Below are positions 1 through 7,875 of a DNA stretch of 57,826 nt, piece after piece. The notes under the pieces were generated by a model. It did no database searches and was not told the origin of the DNA. It saw only the letters and a list, made by a program, of their open reading frames with translations. The stretch is from a virus. The translations under genes and the position numbers were made by a program. The first letter of the stretch is position 1; each line of letters starts with the position of its first letter. The stretch is from IMG/VR virus record IMGVR_UViG_3300009103_000037, positions 1-57,826 of that record. The stretch is one strand, 5' to 3'.

Positions 1-360
1 GACAATAGCTCTGCATACATCTATCATGGATTCTTTTGACATCTTTAGCTTTAAAGCGTTAACGCAGTAAGCGCACCAAACCACATTCCCCTCAATATAG
101 CCTAGAGCGGGATCTACACAATCAAGTGACATCTTGAATGGATCATGAGTTTTAGAGGCATCTGACTTTACGACATTCATTTTAATGCCTGAATAATAAC
201 ACTTCCCGCCTTGCTCATCAAACATATTCATCACCTGATCTCTTGTCAGGTCAAACGGCAGCCCCTTTTTAGAGGCTCTAGATCGAGCGTTGGCAACAGC
301 CCTTCCAAACATAATGTTTGGATAATTCAAGCACTTCTGTCTCCATCCAATATCAGTCAT
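1..360 (-). CDS. HNH-like endonuclease, C-terminus outside window
   Basis: An open frame of 120 codons starts with ATG at 360 and runs off the left edge, so the protein is partial. Residues around 58-60 read C-Y-Y-S-G, and further on there is S-L-D-C-V-D-P-A-L-G-Y followed by G-N-V-V-W-C-A and V-N..L-K. This is the usual spacing of the treble-clef HNH/endonuclease VII-like fold (CxxSG, then SLDxVDP, then GNVVW..N..K). Such proteins in phages are free-standing homing-type or recombination nucleases. The first His of the classical HNH is not obvious, so activity is uncertain. It lies 2 nt after the stop of the KH-domain gene and probably shares its transcript. Confidence 0.7.
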   Translation of the reverse strand, partial: MTDIGWRQKCLNYPNIMFGRAVANARSRASKKGLPFDLTRDQVMNMFDEQGGKCYYSGIKMNVVKSDASKTHDPFKMSLDCVDPALGYIEGNVVWCAYCVNALKLKMSKESMIDVCRAIV

Positions 361-362
361 AA

Positions 363-617
363 TTACTCCATCGGCTTGTTAAAAACATTCACCATGATTC
401 TAACCCCATGTTTCGCACCAGAGGCTTTGGCTACAGTTCTTATTGCATTGGCGATCCTTCCTTGCTTTCCAATAACTTTTCCTACATCCTCTTTACCCAC
501 CTTGATTTCATATAAAACCCCCTCTTTATCAGTTTCTGCCTGAGCGACATCAACCGAGGCTTCATCATCAACAATGGCAACAACCATGGTCTTAATAAGG
601 TCTTCTATTCCGTTCAT
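363..617 (-). CDS. khpA-like: KhpA-like KH-domain RNA-binding protein
   Basis: The 84-residue protein matches the small bacterial KhpA/YlqC family in length and in its single KH domain. Residues about 46-60 contain G-K-V-I-G-K-Q-G-R-I-A-N-A-I, where G-K-Q-G is the GXXG loop that grips single-stranded RNA. The cellular homologue is a small RNA-binding protein that acts post-transcriptionally. An excellent AAGGAGAG Shine-Dalgarno precedes the ATG. It sits directly after the Hsp20 gene (1 nt gap) and before the HNH gene, so the three are likely co-transcribed. A phage copy may bind phage or host RNAs; that role is inference. Confidence 0.8.
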   Translation of the reverse strand: MNGIEDLIKTMVVAIVDDEASVDVAQAETDKEGVLYEIKVGKEDVGKVIGKQGRIANAIRTVAKASGAKHGVRIMVNVFNKPME

Positions 618-618
618 C

Positions 619-1128
619 TTATCTCTCCTTTACATTAATTTTAATAGGCTTAATTGCCCCGCTTCGTGGCACAAATACCTCTAGCATTCCATCTTTCATA
701 GTAGCCGTTGAAAGCTTCAAGTCAAAACCAGAGTGTATAAAATACTTAGTCCTGAAGTTTCTCCTGGCAATACCTCTTACAATCATCCCCTGTTGAACAC
801 CAGGCTTTGGAGCCTTGGGAGGATACTCATCTGACTGTTCTGCTTCTGCTTCAGTCACAAGACCCTGAGGTCTGCCGACCTTGCTTCCTATACCACCAAT
901 ACATAACAAGTTGCCCTCCACTGTTATAGAGACATCATCTGGAGAGTATCCTGCCAAGGCAAAGGCCATGTGAAAGCCCTCCTCATCACACCATTGATCG
1001 CACCTCGGAAACTTCCCCGCTGATGTAACCTTTTTGTTGCTCCCAACCTCTCTATAGAATTCATCATCAGACCAAAGCAGATCAAAGATCCTTCCCGGCA
1101 CCGAAACTCTACTCAATGTTTCTTTCAT
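619..1128 (-). CDS. Small heat shock protein, Hsp20/alpha-crystallin family
   Basis: The C-terminal half shows an alpha-crystallin domain: F-H-M-A-F-A-L-A-G-Y, then D-V-S-I-T-V-E-G-N-L-L, and the closing M-K-D-G-M-L-E-V-F-V-P-R, which matches the family's DGxLxVxxP strand. Small heat shock proteins are ATP-independent holdases; T4-like phages also carry Hsp20 genes. An insert of about 40 residues (acidic and proline-rich) lies between the sheet halves. I prefer the ATG at 1128 (MKETLSRV) because GGAGAAG lies 8 nt upstream; an in-frame ATG at 1143 lies inside the preceding gene. Part of the chaperone/protease set of this window. Confidence 0.85.
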   Translation of the reverse strand: MKETLSRVSVPGRIFDLLWSDDEFYREVGSNKKVTSAGKFPRCDQWCDEEGFHMAFALAGYSPDDVSITVEGNLLCIGGIGSKVGRPQGLVTEAEAEQSDEYPPKAPKPGVQQGMIVRGIARRNFRTKYFIHSGFDLKLSTATMKDGMLEVFVPRSGAIKPIKINVKER

Positions 1129-1129
1129 A

Positions 1130-1441
1130 TTATTCTTCTCCATCTTCTAGGTGAGCGTCTAAATAAAGACTGATTGTATTAAATGTTTCCACAACGCTGG
1201 AGATAGACCAGCTAAGCAGGGATGATATTGCAGCCCCAAACACCGGATTTATATCAAACCAGATAGAGCAAACCGCTCCAACCCAAGCCCCCGTACACAT
1301 TGTACAGTTTATCAGCTTATTTAAAAAATTAGATTTGCGTGATAAAAACTCTCTTACCGGCTCAAGTAAACTGCTTAATACAATTATTACTGTAATGCCA
1401 GTGCAACCTAATGTAAAACTTAAAAATTCAACTAAACTCAT
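1130..1441 (-). CDS. Small membrane protein with CxxC-TGxWxG motif (DUF1360-like)
   Basis: 103 residues with an N-terminal hydrophobic helix (about 5-28), then I-N-C-T-M-C-T-G-A-W-V-G-A-V around 45-58 and a second hydrophobic stretch to about 80. The C-x2-C-x-G-x-W-x-G pattern entering a membrane helix is the hallmark of the DUF1360 family, small membrane proteins of unknown function also seen in phages. It ends in a charged acidic tail. The stop is one base from the Hsp20 start, suggesting translational coupling. A promoter-like variant lies at 1477-1490 upstream. Confidence 0.6.
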   Translation of the reverse strand: MSLVEFLSFTLGCTGITVIIVLSSLLEPVREFLSRKSNFLNKLINCTMCTGAWVGAVCSIWFDINPVFGAAISSLLSWSISSVVETFNTISLYLDAHLEDGEE

Positions 1442-1476
1442 TATAACTCCGACTATCTTATATATACTGTAAAATC

Positions 1477-1490
1477 ATATAACTATCAAC
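1477..1490 (-). promoter_or_regulatory. Variant of the phage promoter motif
   Basis: Read on the minus strand this is GTTGATAGTTATAT, matching the AGTTATAT end of the window's repeated promoter motif but not its CTACATC part. It lies 36 nt before the start of the gene at 1441 in correct orientation. It is a weaker match than the other sites. Confidence 0.4.
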
Positions 1491-1518
1491 AATTTTTGAC
1501 TTTAGTATATATTAACAT

Positions 1519-1535
1519 TGTAAACCTTTTGCCCG
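1519..1535 (-). repeat. Copy 1 of the GGGCAAWAGTTTTACA intergenic element
   Basis: On the minus strand the sequence is CGGGCAAAAGGTTTACA. Close copies occur at 5459-5475, 56774-56789 and 57444-57460, all intergenic. Function is unknown; a regulatory protein site or second promoter class is possible. Confidence 0.5.
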
Positions 1536-1541
1536 AAAAAT

Positions 1542-1856
1542 CTAGAAAACTTCTTCAGCGGAGGCCGCAGTGATGCTGCGGCCTGATTTTTCTCGACTAA
1601 CTTCGATCTTAACACTAACAGGGACAACGGACTCTTCTTCATAAAAATAAAACATCTTCCCATCTTGGGTCTGTATGGCGTTCCTAGAATGATATTCAGG
1701 CTCTTGCTCATTGTTGAGCCTATCGAACGTCTTAACCCTCGACCAATGAGGCTCAACCTTTTGGTAAAGGCTCCCTCCCCACAAGAAATGATCTCCGTTA
1801 GCAACATGCTTCAATTCAGTTACACCAAAATCAGTATATGTAATCTCTGCGCTCAT
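1542..1856 (-). CDS. Hypothetical protein
   Basis: 104 residues from the ATG at 1856, chosen because GGAGGGAG stands 8 nt upstream; an ATG at 1877 lacks such a site. The body reads like a small beta-rich domain: H-V-A-N-G-D-H-F-L-W-G-G-S-L-Y-Q-K-V followed by F-Y-F. The pattern of a functional lead-in and 'G-x-x-F-x-x-G-x-x-Y-x-K' is common in small phage proteins of unknown function. Near its 3' end the coding sequence forms an 8-bp GC-rich inverted repeat (about 1562-1582). I do not recognise a family. Confidence 0.65.
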   Translation of the reverse strand: MSAEITYTDFGVTELKHVANGDHFLWGGSLYQKVEPHWSRVKTFDRLNNEQEPEYHSRNAIQTQDGKMFYFYEEESVVPVSVKIEVSREKSGRSITAASAEEVF

Positions 1857-1884
1857 CGCATCTCCCTCCATTAGCATCTTCCCG

Positions 1885-2454
1885 TTAAACTATCTCGTCT
1901 ATAACCCCAAGCTCTAAAGCACTTTCTGCTGTCATAAACCAATCCACTTTATTCTTCAATATTTCTGTTAATTTCTTTTTGGAAATCTTAGTAAGCCTCA
2001 AGGTCATCTCCTCTATCTTTTTTTGCAAACGCTTTGTTTCTTCAAGCTTCTCCTCTAGGTCTTTCACCTTTCCGAAAAAGCCAGAAGAGACTTGGTGATA
2101 CAGAGGAGTTGCATGTCTATACGCAAATCTTCGATGTCCATTAATAAGGATTACGAAACCACAAGACATGGCCGCTCCAGTTACAATTGTATGAATGGGC
2201 GTTTCGCTATTCTCCATAACGCCAATCAGCCCAAAGCATTGATATACTTTTCCTCCATAAGAATCTATATATATCCTTATGGGCTTTGCTTTATACTCAA
2301 GGCCATAAACACCGTAAAGCTTACACAGGTGTTCATCATTCTCGTTTATCTCTATTATACTTTTAGTGAGTTCATTTATAGAAGCCTGATCCACCTGTTT
2401 TGATAGGTATAAACTTCTATCCTTTGGAATGGGCAACGTGTTTGTCGCAGCCAT
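1885..2454 (-). CDS. clpP-like: ClpP-family serine protease
   Basis: 189 residues with the crotonase-like ClpP fold. Catalytic residues can be placed as Ser97 (G-A-A-M-S-C-G), His120 (T-P-L-Y-H-Q-V) and Asp171 (K-V-D-W-F-M-T-A-E-S-A). The D-S-Y-G-G-K-V loop at 64-70 matches the conserved glycine-rich motif, and the end E-S-A-L-E-L-G-V-I-D-E-I is typical of ClpP. It has an AAGGAGG Shine-Dalgarno. In phages ClpP-like enzymes serve either as head-maturation proteases or as quality-control peptidases; no capsid genes are adjacent and no Clp ATPase is in the window, so the choice is open. Confidence 0.88.
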   Translation of the reverse strand: MAATNTLPIPKDRSLYLSKQVDQASINELTKSIIEINENDEHLCKLYGVYGLEYKAKPIRIYIDSYGGKVYQCFGLIGVMENSETPIHTIVTGAAMSCGFVILINGHRRFAYRHATPLYHQVSSGFFGKVKDLEEKLEETKRLQKKIEEMTLRLTKISKKKLTEILKNKVDWFMTAESALELGVIDEIV

Positions 2455-2618
2455 TTAACCTCCTTTTTACATAGCGTGTTACACAAATTTTTCTATAAAT
2501 CTACGCAAAAGCTTTGTCTAGGCAGACTATATACACGGCACAATTTTTGTCCACATCGAAAGGATGCCTTCCCATGCACATGCGCGCATAGACCCGCAGA
2601 CTATGTATGAGGTCTTCG

Positions 2619-3161
2619 TCAGTCTATCTTTCTTATTCTATTCATTGGCGAATCATAAAAGGGGTGTTCTGGATATGACAAGGCCAACCCATATTGATAG
2701 AGCGGCTCACAATTATGATCAACGTCATGCCATCTGTCTGCAAACTCTGCCCTTGGAATAAAGCCCACCTCTCCGGCACCGAGACTAGGGTCTTCAAAAT
2801 AAATATTATCTTTATCACACCCTACGACGACCGAATAATGCCCGTCCTCCCAACACGCCGACCAATCAAGCTCACTGTCGCTCCATGCTTGATACGCCAC
2901 GATAACAGGAACTCCCTCCGTAACAAAGCCTTCCAGCTGCTTCATAGTCATGTTTTTAAACTCATGAGTCTTTAGACCATATTTCTTTGCAACCTCGACA
3001 ATGCGAATCGGATCAGTTCCCCAGTCTGCGCTGGTAGCAAGCTCGTTCGCAAGATCAATTTCACCGTCCTCATACAGACCATAATAATTCAATACGGATA
3101 ATAGTGAGGCTGCGCCACAAGTATAGTCTGTTGTCTGCCTTATATTTGGCAAATCTATCAT
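2619..3161 (-). CDS. C39-like papain-fold cysteine peptidase
   Basis: 180 residues. The N-terminus reads R-Q-T-T-D-Y-T-C-G-A-A-S, giving Cys15 in the Q...C-G-A-A-S motif of the peptidase C39/bacteriocin-processing family. The partner residues are visible as D-G-H-Y-S-V-V-V-G (His) and F-E-D-P-S (Asp). These enzymes cleave leader peptides or act as general papain-like proteases. There is no ABC transporter domain, so it is a free-standing soluble form. The stop/start spacing to the SET gene is 2 nt, implying one operon. The substrate is unknown. Confidence 0.75.
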   Translation of the reverse strand: MIDLPNIRQTTDYTCGAASLLSVLNYYGLYEDGEIDLANELATSADWGTDPIRIVEVAKKYGLKTHEFKNMTMKQLEGFVTEGVPVIVAYQAWSDSELDWSACWEDGHYSVVVGCDKDNIYFEDPSLGAGEVGFIPRAEFADRWHDVDHNCEPLYQYGLALSYPEHPFYDSPMNRIRKID

Positions 3162-3163
3162 TC

Positions 3164-3520
3164 TTATCTTCTTTCTGAAAGCAACTCTTTCCCATCAATA
3201 TACTTGCCACAGCAGTTGCAAGTAAATGGCGATGCAAGCTCCCCCTCGGAAGCATAATCAAAGGTTATTTCTTCTCCAACCTTTATATTCTTTATAGCCA
3301 CAACATTCATGCCGTCTATTACGCAGGAAGGGTGGCATGAATGATTGATATACATGCCCATTTGATCCTCAACATGTCTATTTTCCCCCACCTGAATTGA
3401 TGTTCTGGTCTTTTCTTTGTTCACCAGGGCCGGGGAGAGGGAATAAACTACTGAGCCCTCTGTGCAATCTGTGTCAGAATGAATAGAGCTATAGTCTCCG
3501 ATCTTTTTCAAGTATACCAC
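3164..3520 (-). CDS. SET-domain protein with post-SET zinc motif
   Basis: 118 residues, starting at GTG. The diagnostic SET pieces are present in order: Y-I-N-H-S-C-H-P-S-C at about 57-66, G-E-E-I-T-F-D-Y at about 83-90, and a cysteine-rich post-SET tail C-N-C-C-G-K. SET enzymes transfer a methyl group from S-adenosylmethionine to lysine side chains. The protein is short, so the N-terminal SET part is minimal. It sits between the C39-like protease and ThyX. Phage SET proteins are uncommon; the target is unknown and could be a phage or host protein. Confidence 0.75.
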   Translation of the reverse strand: MVYLKKIGDYSSIHSDTDCTEGSVVYSLSPALVNKEKTRTSIQVGENRHVEDQMGMYINHSCHPSCVIDGMNVVAIKNIKVGEEITFDYASEGELASPFTCNCCGKYIDGKELLSERR

Positions 3521-3532
3521 GTTATTCTCTAT

Positions 3533-4246
3533 TTATATACTTCGCTTTATCTTCAAATAAGACTCAACAGTTACCGGAAAAAGATTCTTTGCGAAATCAA
3601 GACACGCCTCTGCAACAACCTGAATCTCCCACTGCGCTCCTTCGTGCGTCCTTAGGTCTATAAACTTTAGAAGATTAGATAAATTGCAGGTTCCATAGTA
3701 TTCGGTATACAAGTTTTGAGGAAGAACCCCTCTTGCTTGCTCCCTGCAAACTCCTGAATCTATCATTTTATTATACAAATCTAGTGACATCTGATGGTGT
3801 GAGAAAACCATTTCACTGCAATCATAACCACAGCTTAATGTAGGGTTTATAAGATTATCAGAATTACTTGCTTGTCTATTTATTTTATGTTGTGTTCTAA
3901 AAGATTTTGGCTCATAAAAATCAATACCAACATCTGTATATCTTCTGCTAATTTCATTATAGGACCAAGTTCTATGCCTATGATGCTGAGATCTTATGAA
4001 CAGCGGAACAACAAACTTAAAAGTTACTCCACAATGTTCCAGCGTAGACGTATGTTTGTTCTTAACGAGGTAATCTACAAGCTTGATGTCTCTTTCGGAG
4101 AGCTCTTCTTTGTCTGAATCATTACCGAATGAGACTCTTGCAGACCTTACTACCGTAGCATCTGATCCCCAATGCTGTATAAGCTGCACCCTTCCTATAT
4201 TATCGCCATAAAGATACTTAGTAAGGCCTAGGTCCTCGTCATTCAT
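3533..4246 (-). CDS. thyX: Flavin-dependent thymidylate synthase ThyX
   Basis: 237 residues. The ThyX signature R-H-R-x-x-S-x-N-E-x-S-x-R-Y is present as R-H-R-T-W-S-Y-N-E-I-S-R-R-Y, and a C-terminal R-x-R/Q-E-I-Q pattern follows (L-R-T-H-E-G-A-Q-W-E-I-Q). The enzyme makes dTMP from dUMP with methylene-tetrahydrofolate and FAD. Length agrees with the family. The ATG overlaps the stop of the M16 protease gene by 8 nt (AATGAATGA), so the two are translationally coupled. It supplies thymidylate for the AT-rich phage genome. Confidence 0.93.
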   Translation of the reverse strand: MNDEDLGLTKYLYGDNIGRVQLIQHWGSDATVVRSARVSFGNDSDKEELSERDIKLVDYLVKNKHTSTLEHCGVTFKFVVPLFIRSQHHRHRTWSYNEISRRYTDVGIDFYEPKSFRTQHKINRQASNSDNLINPTLSCGYDCSEMVFSHHQMSLDLYNKMIDSGVCREQARGVLPQNLYTEYYGTCNLSNLLKFIDLRTHEGAQWEIQVVAEACLDFAKNLFPVTVESYLKIKRSI

Positions 4247-5441
4247 TAGAGGCTCCTCTGCAAACCATAGTAAGCCTTCGGTCCTCGTCTAACAATATAT
4301 TTGCAACATTTCTAATATCTTCTCTAGTAACCTGTTCTACCTTATCTATATATTCATCTATAGAAGGACATTTGAAAAGTCTTTCCTTAACTCCCCAATA
4401 GGCTATACTATAACTATCTTCTATGGCAGAATAAAAGGATGATCTCATTTTATTTTTTGACCTCTGTAGCTCTTCGTCTGTAACCAAATTCTCCCTCATC
4501 TTCTCTAACTCACCATCAATGATGCTAACGGCCTCTTCTACATTTGCATCCCTTGTGGAAAAATCAATCATACTTACAGCGCCATGTTCCCAATCATTAT
4601 AGCTAGATGAAACCCCATAAACCAAGCCTTTCTTCTCCCTAACTTCGGTAAAAAGCCTTGAGTCCATACCCCTTCCGAGAATCGTTGTCATCAGTTGCGT
4701 GGAATAAATATGCTCAGAGGGGGTATTAAATCCGGGCGTACCCATCCACACATACGTGTGCTCTATCCCTGCTCGTTCGGCTTCTAAAACCCTGCTCTCT
4801 TCATATTTAGAATCAACAAAAGCTTTGCCGCGCCTGATCTTACCAGACTGTTTTCCAAAGTATTTGTTAAGCATATCCCTCATCTTTGCTTTGCTGAGGT
4901 TGCTGCAAATAGAAACTATAGCATCCTTTCTATTACAATACTCAGAGTGAAATCTTGATATCTCAGACCTGCTGAATCCGGAAATAGACTCGGCAGTACC
5001 CAAAACAGGAGCTGTAAGATAATTATCGAAAAAGTTTTCAGAAAACCCTCTCCAGATAAATGAGCCTACGTCGTCTAAGGAGGATGCCTCCTCTTCTTTT
5101 ACTACCTCTATTTCTCTAAGGATCTCCTCCTCAGGAAAGATAGGGTTAAAAACCATATCTGAAAGTATCTCTACACACTTTTCAAGATTTTCATATGGGA
5201 CTGATATATAATAGGCGACTGACTCATGCGAAGTAAAAGCATTAGAGTGTCCTCCGAGAAAAGCTATCTCTCTTTGGATTTCAGTTCCAGTTCTAGTAGG
5301 TGTTCCTTTGAACAAAGAGTGTTCTAACATATGAGAAATTCCAGGGCTATAACCCCCTTTCTCTTCCACTCTAGAACCGGCATTAAAAGATATTATTATA
5401 GTAGCTAATCTACTATGTGTCTTTGAGATTACATGAATCAC
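4239..5441 (-). CDS. M16-family zinc metalloprotease
   Basis: 400 residues. The inverted zinc motif H-x-x-E-H is seen in I-S-H-M-L-E-H-S-L-F-K-G (about 39-50), and the downstream zinc-ligand glutamate lies in E-I-E-V-V-K-E-E-E. A second M16-like half follows, with G-L-V-Y-G-V-S-S-S-Y at about 278. Overall length matches bacterial processing-peptidase-like M16B proteins (about 400-420). Such proteases degrade small or unfolded peptides. A terminator closes the upstream gene, and a GGGCAATAGTTTTACA element lies just before the weak GGAG ribosome site. Phage copies are rare. Confidence 0.88.
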   Translation of the reverse strand: MIHVISKTHSRLATIIISFNAGSRVEEKGGYSPGISHMLEHSLFKGTPTRTGTEIQREIAFLGGHSNAFTSHESVAYYISVPYENLEKCVEILSDMVFNPIFPEEEILREIEVVKEEEASSLDDVGSFIWRGFSENFFDNYLTAPVLGTAESISGFSRSEISRFHSEYCNRKDAIVSICSNLSKAKMRDMLNKYFGKQSGKIRRGKAFVDSKYEESRVLEAERAGIEHTYVWMGTPGFNTPSEHIYSTQLMTTILGRGMDSRLFTEVREKKGLVYGVSSSYNDWEHGAVSMIDFSTRDANVEEAVSIIDGELEKMRENLVTDEELQRSKNKMRSSFYSAIEDSYSIAYWGVKERLFKCPSIDEYIDKVEQVTREDIRNVANILLDEDRRLTMVCRGASNE

Positions 5442-5458
5442 TAACTACTCCTATATAT

Positions 5459-5475
5459 TGTAAAACTATTGCCCG
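5459..5475 (-). repeat. Copy 2 of the GGGCAAWAGTTTTACA intergenic element
   Basis: Minus-strand CGGGCAATAGTTTTACA lies between the terminator at 5496-5532 and the M16 protease start at 5441. The next bases, ATATATAGGAG, run into the ribosome site. This is the copy closest to a start codon. Confidence 0.5.
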
Positions 5476-5495
5476 AAGGCTTCGCTTGGAGCGAA

Positions 5496-5532
5496 GAAAA
5501 AAGGGGAGAGGGATATTTTCCCCCTCCCCTTT
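5496..5532 (-). terminator. Rho-independent terminator after the metallopeptidase gene
   Basis: On the minus strand a hairpin with AAAGGGGAG pairing to CTCCCCTTT, extended by GGG/CCC, is followed by six T residues. It begins 6 nt past the stop of the gene at 5538-6680. A second small hairpin, CTTCGCT/AGCGAAG, follows at 5480-5496. Confidence 0.85.
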
Positions 5533-5537
5533 CAATG

Positions 5538-6680
5538 TTACCGATTCTTGCTTTCAATAACTACTTTCTTTCCATACGGGAATTGAACCCCTGCGTCTTG
5601 GTCACATACAGCCCATAACATCCTAGTCTTAGGCTTGGATGGAAAAGGGGCATAACCATCCGTAAAGACCACTAAGCCGTCATACTTACGCTCATCTGCA
5701 AGATGAATCACTGGCTCAAAACACGTTCCGCCTCGACCAACTATATCAACTTTTGCCGCCTTCTTGCTAAAGGGCTTGGGATCACCATACAGCTTTGTAT
5801 CAAACTGAATGAAGTCAACCTCTACATGGTCTATCATTCCATTTAATTCTGTAGCAAAGTATTCCAGCTGAGTATCCGAAACAGATCCAGAAGTATCAAA
5901 CGCCACAAGCAATCGACTTGTATAATTTCTTTTGGACCCAGGAGAGGTAAACCCATAGCGTCTATTTGGCCTCATTCTGGTACTCTTTCTTCCCATGAGG
6001 ACAAGCTTGTTGATAAACCATCTTACTTCTTTTTTCCAATTAACAACTGGCTTGTTAGCCGCTATAATTTGTGAAGCAAGACTTCCTCCAATAGATCCCC
6101 AGCCCTTCTTCTCTTGCTCTTTAATGGCCTTCTCTGCGATGTTTCTAACTTTCTCTTCAACAATATCATCGTCAAAGTCGTCCCACATAGAGTGGTCATC
6201 AACAGTATCTCCTTTGCCTTCAATGAGCTGGTCAAAGTCTTTGCCCTGACCTTCGCACTCTTTCTTTAGCTTCTCATAGTACCACTCCGAAGACTGATTG
6301 TCTTCCAGCCCAAACTGATTAGGGTACAAGGCACCCTGCGGCAACCCCTCAATGTGGCAGTTAATTGCACAATCAGCGGCTATATTGTAGCCTCTAGGGT
6401 TATAAGCAAAGTGCTTAGCTCTAGTAAGATGGTGCAATAGAACGTGCAAAGCCTCATGCTTAAGAACACTTCTAAGCTCAGTCGTGCTAAGGCTGTCTAC
6501 AAAGTCTGGATTATAGTATAGGGCCAAGTCAACTCGCCTGATTACGCCCACGGCAAGGGTTGGAATATCCTTTCTTTCCTTCTTATTAAGATGAAGAAAG
6601 ACCTCTCCATATAGCGGCTGGAATGTAACAAGCTTTGAAATTGCCGATTCAAGCTTATTTTTAACTTTTGTATTAGCCAT
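5538..6680 (-). CDS. Metallopeptidase-like protein with VWA-like domain (DUF2201 type)
   Basis: 380 residues. The N-terminal half has a zincin motif, L-K-H-E-A-L-H-V-L-L-H-H, with N-I-A-A-D-C-A-I-N downstream. The C-terminal half is VWA-like: V-A-F-D-T-S-G-S-V-S (a MIDAS DxSGS) at about 261-270, then R-G-G-T-C-F-E-P and V-V-F-T-D-G-Y. This two-domain arrangement is the 'putative metallopeptidase plus VWA-like' family that is nearly always paired with a MoxR-type ATPase; that ATPase is the gene directly upstream. Together they probably form an ATPase/adaptor remodelling or metal-insertion unit. The target is unknown. Confidence 0.85.
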   Translation of the reverse strand: MANTKVKNKLESAISKLVTFQPLYGEVFLHLNKKERKDIPTLAVGVIRRVDLALYYNPDFVDSLSTTELRSVLKHEALHVLLHHLTRAKHFAYNPRGYNIAADCAINCHIEGLPQGALYPNQFGLEDNQSSEWYYEKLKKECEGQGKDFDQLIEGKGDTVDDHSMWDDFDDDIVEEKVRNIAEKAIKEQEKKGWGSIGGSLASQIIAANKPVVNWKKEVRWFINKLVLMGRKSTRMRPNRRYGFTSPGSKRNYTSRLLVAFDTSGSVSDTQLEYFATELNGMIDHVEVDFIQFDTKLYGDPKPFSKKAAKVDIVGRGGTCFEPVIHLADERKYDGLVVFTDGYAPFPSKPKTRMLWAVCDQDAGVQFPYGKKVVIESKNR

Positions 6681-6749
6681 AGTATTAATCTCCTGTTGAA
6701 ATCAAGACACCTTTTAACCCTGTGCCTTCCCGTGGGTGAAATCAAGGAC

Positions 6750-7826
6750 TTATGAAGAGAGGTAAATCTGCTTCAAATGCTCCCTGAAATCTTCATCACT
6801 CTGCCATTCCATAACAATCTTCTTGCTCTTCTGACCAGCAAGAAGGGCAACCCAAGCTTGCGAAGCAACATCATTTGGAAGCATCATAAAGAAGTCTCTC
6901 AAATTAGCTCTCTCCTTGGTCTTAGTCTTGGTCAAGCTTCTTTCGTTGACCTCTGCAACAACCGAGCGAGAAAGTGCTGCAATAACCTCAATGTCATTAC
7001 ACGCAGACTCTACCTTACTCTTAACCTTCTCGAAGTTGTCCAGCACATCACTTGGTCGAAGCTGAGAGAATTCATTAGTCAAAAACTTCTGAAACATTAC
7101 GGCAATTTCTCGACCAACCCAACCTTTAGTAACCTGAGTAAGCATACCATCATCTGTGCGCTTATCCAGCCCCATAAGTTGCAGGGTATCAGAAAATGCA
7201 ACCCAACTTCTTCGAGAAGGGTAAACTCTGCCAGCCTCAAGGTTTCCTACTGGTGGGTCAAGGAGGTTTTGATTGCGGTTAATAAACTCTACTACCGCTT
7301 CATGGACACTGTTTTGTCTCGCCCAATCCATCCACTCTTGAGTAGAGGGATCAAAGTCGATATGAAACCACCTATCATGCAAGGCGGGATCAAGCTCCAC
7401 TACATCATAATCCTCATCGGAGTTTACAGCAGAAACAACTCGCCATCCGTCCGGCAACTTTTCTCCATCCAAACGCCTATCTAAGCAGATCTCAAAGACT
7501 GCTTGAAGAACATCTTTCGATGCTCGATTAAGCTCATCAAAGAACAAAATGCCCTTTGAGTCCTGTGCTTTAGGCCACCATTCCTGCTTCAAGAAACGAA
7601 GCACATCCTTCTCGGTGTCTTTGTGAGGCATACCTTTAATATCACCCACTTCACACTGAGAGAGTCTTACGTCATAAAAGCCATAAGTCTCACCTGTTTC
7701 TTCCGACAGCTCGTCGGCAACCTGCCTAACGACTGAGGACTTTCCTACGCCATGCTTTGCGTGAAGCATCACAGACTTATCTTTTGGCATCCTTTTGAGG
7801 ATTTCCTTCGTTTGTTCAATATTCAT
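6750..7826 (-). CDS. MoxR-type AAA+ ATPase
   Basis: 358 residues with an AAA+ core in the first 200. Walker A is A-K-H-G-V-G-K-S-S (about 23-31), Walker B is G-I-L-F-F-D-E-L-N-R-A (about 92-102), sensor 1 is S-A-V-N-S-D, and the arginine-finger region is D-P-A-L-H-D-R-W. The C-terminal 150 residues are helical. It partners the metallopeptidase/VWA protein downstream, a standard MoxR-VWA pair. The start is set by AAGGAG before the ATG, and the promoter motif at 7876-7892 lies 49 nt upstream, so this pair probably forms its own transcript ending at 5496. Confidence 0.88.
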   Translation of the reverse strand: MNIEQTKEILKRMPKDKSVMLHAKHGVGKSSVVRQVADELSEETGETYGFYDVRLSQCEVGDIKGMPHKDTEKDVLRFLKQEWWPKAQDSKGILFFDELNRASKDVLQAVFEICLDRRLDGEKLPDGWRVVSAVNSDEDYDVVELDPALHDRWFHIDFDPSTQEWMDWARQNSVHEAVVEFINRNQNLLDPPVGNLEAGRVYPSRRSWVAFSDTLQLMGLDKRTDDGMLTQVTKGWVGREIAVMFQKFLTNEFSQLRPSDVLDNFEKVKSKVESACNDIEVIAALSRSVVAEVNERSLTKTKTKERANLRDFFMMLPNDVASQAWVALLAGQKSKKIVMEWQSDEDFREHLKQIYLSS

Positions 7827-7875
7827 GCTTTCTCCTTTTCAGCAAGATTCGATAATGGGATACTTCCCACGGAGC

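Noticed and set aside
1562-1582. Perfect 8-bp GC hairpin inside the gene at 1542
   Set aside because: Considered as a terminator, but it lies within coding sequence and the T-run is on the wrong (plus) strand with no plus gene to end.
1502-1807. 101-codon minus-strand frame
   Set aside because: It overlaps the gene at 1542-1856 in another frame and lacks a good ribosome site; the latter gene has GGAGGGAG and a cleaner protein-like sequence.
6777-7484. 235-codon open frame on the plus strand
   Set aside because: It lies opposite the MoxR-type ATPase, has no ribosome site or recognisable motif and is a shadow of a well-supported gene.
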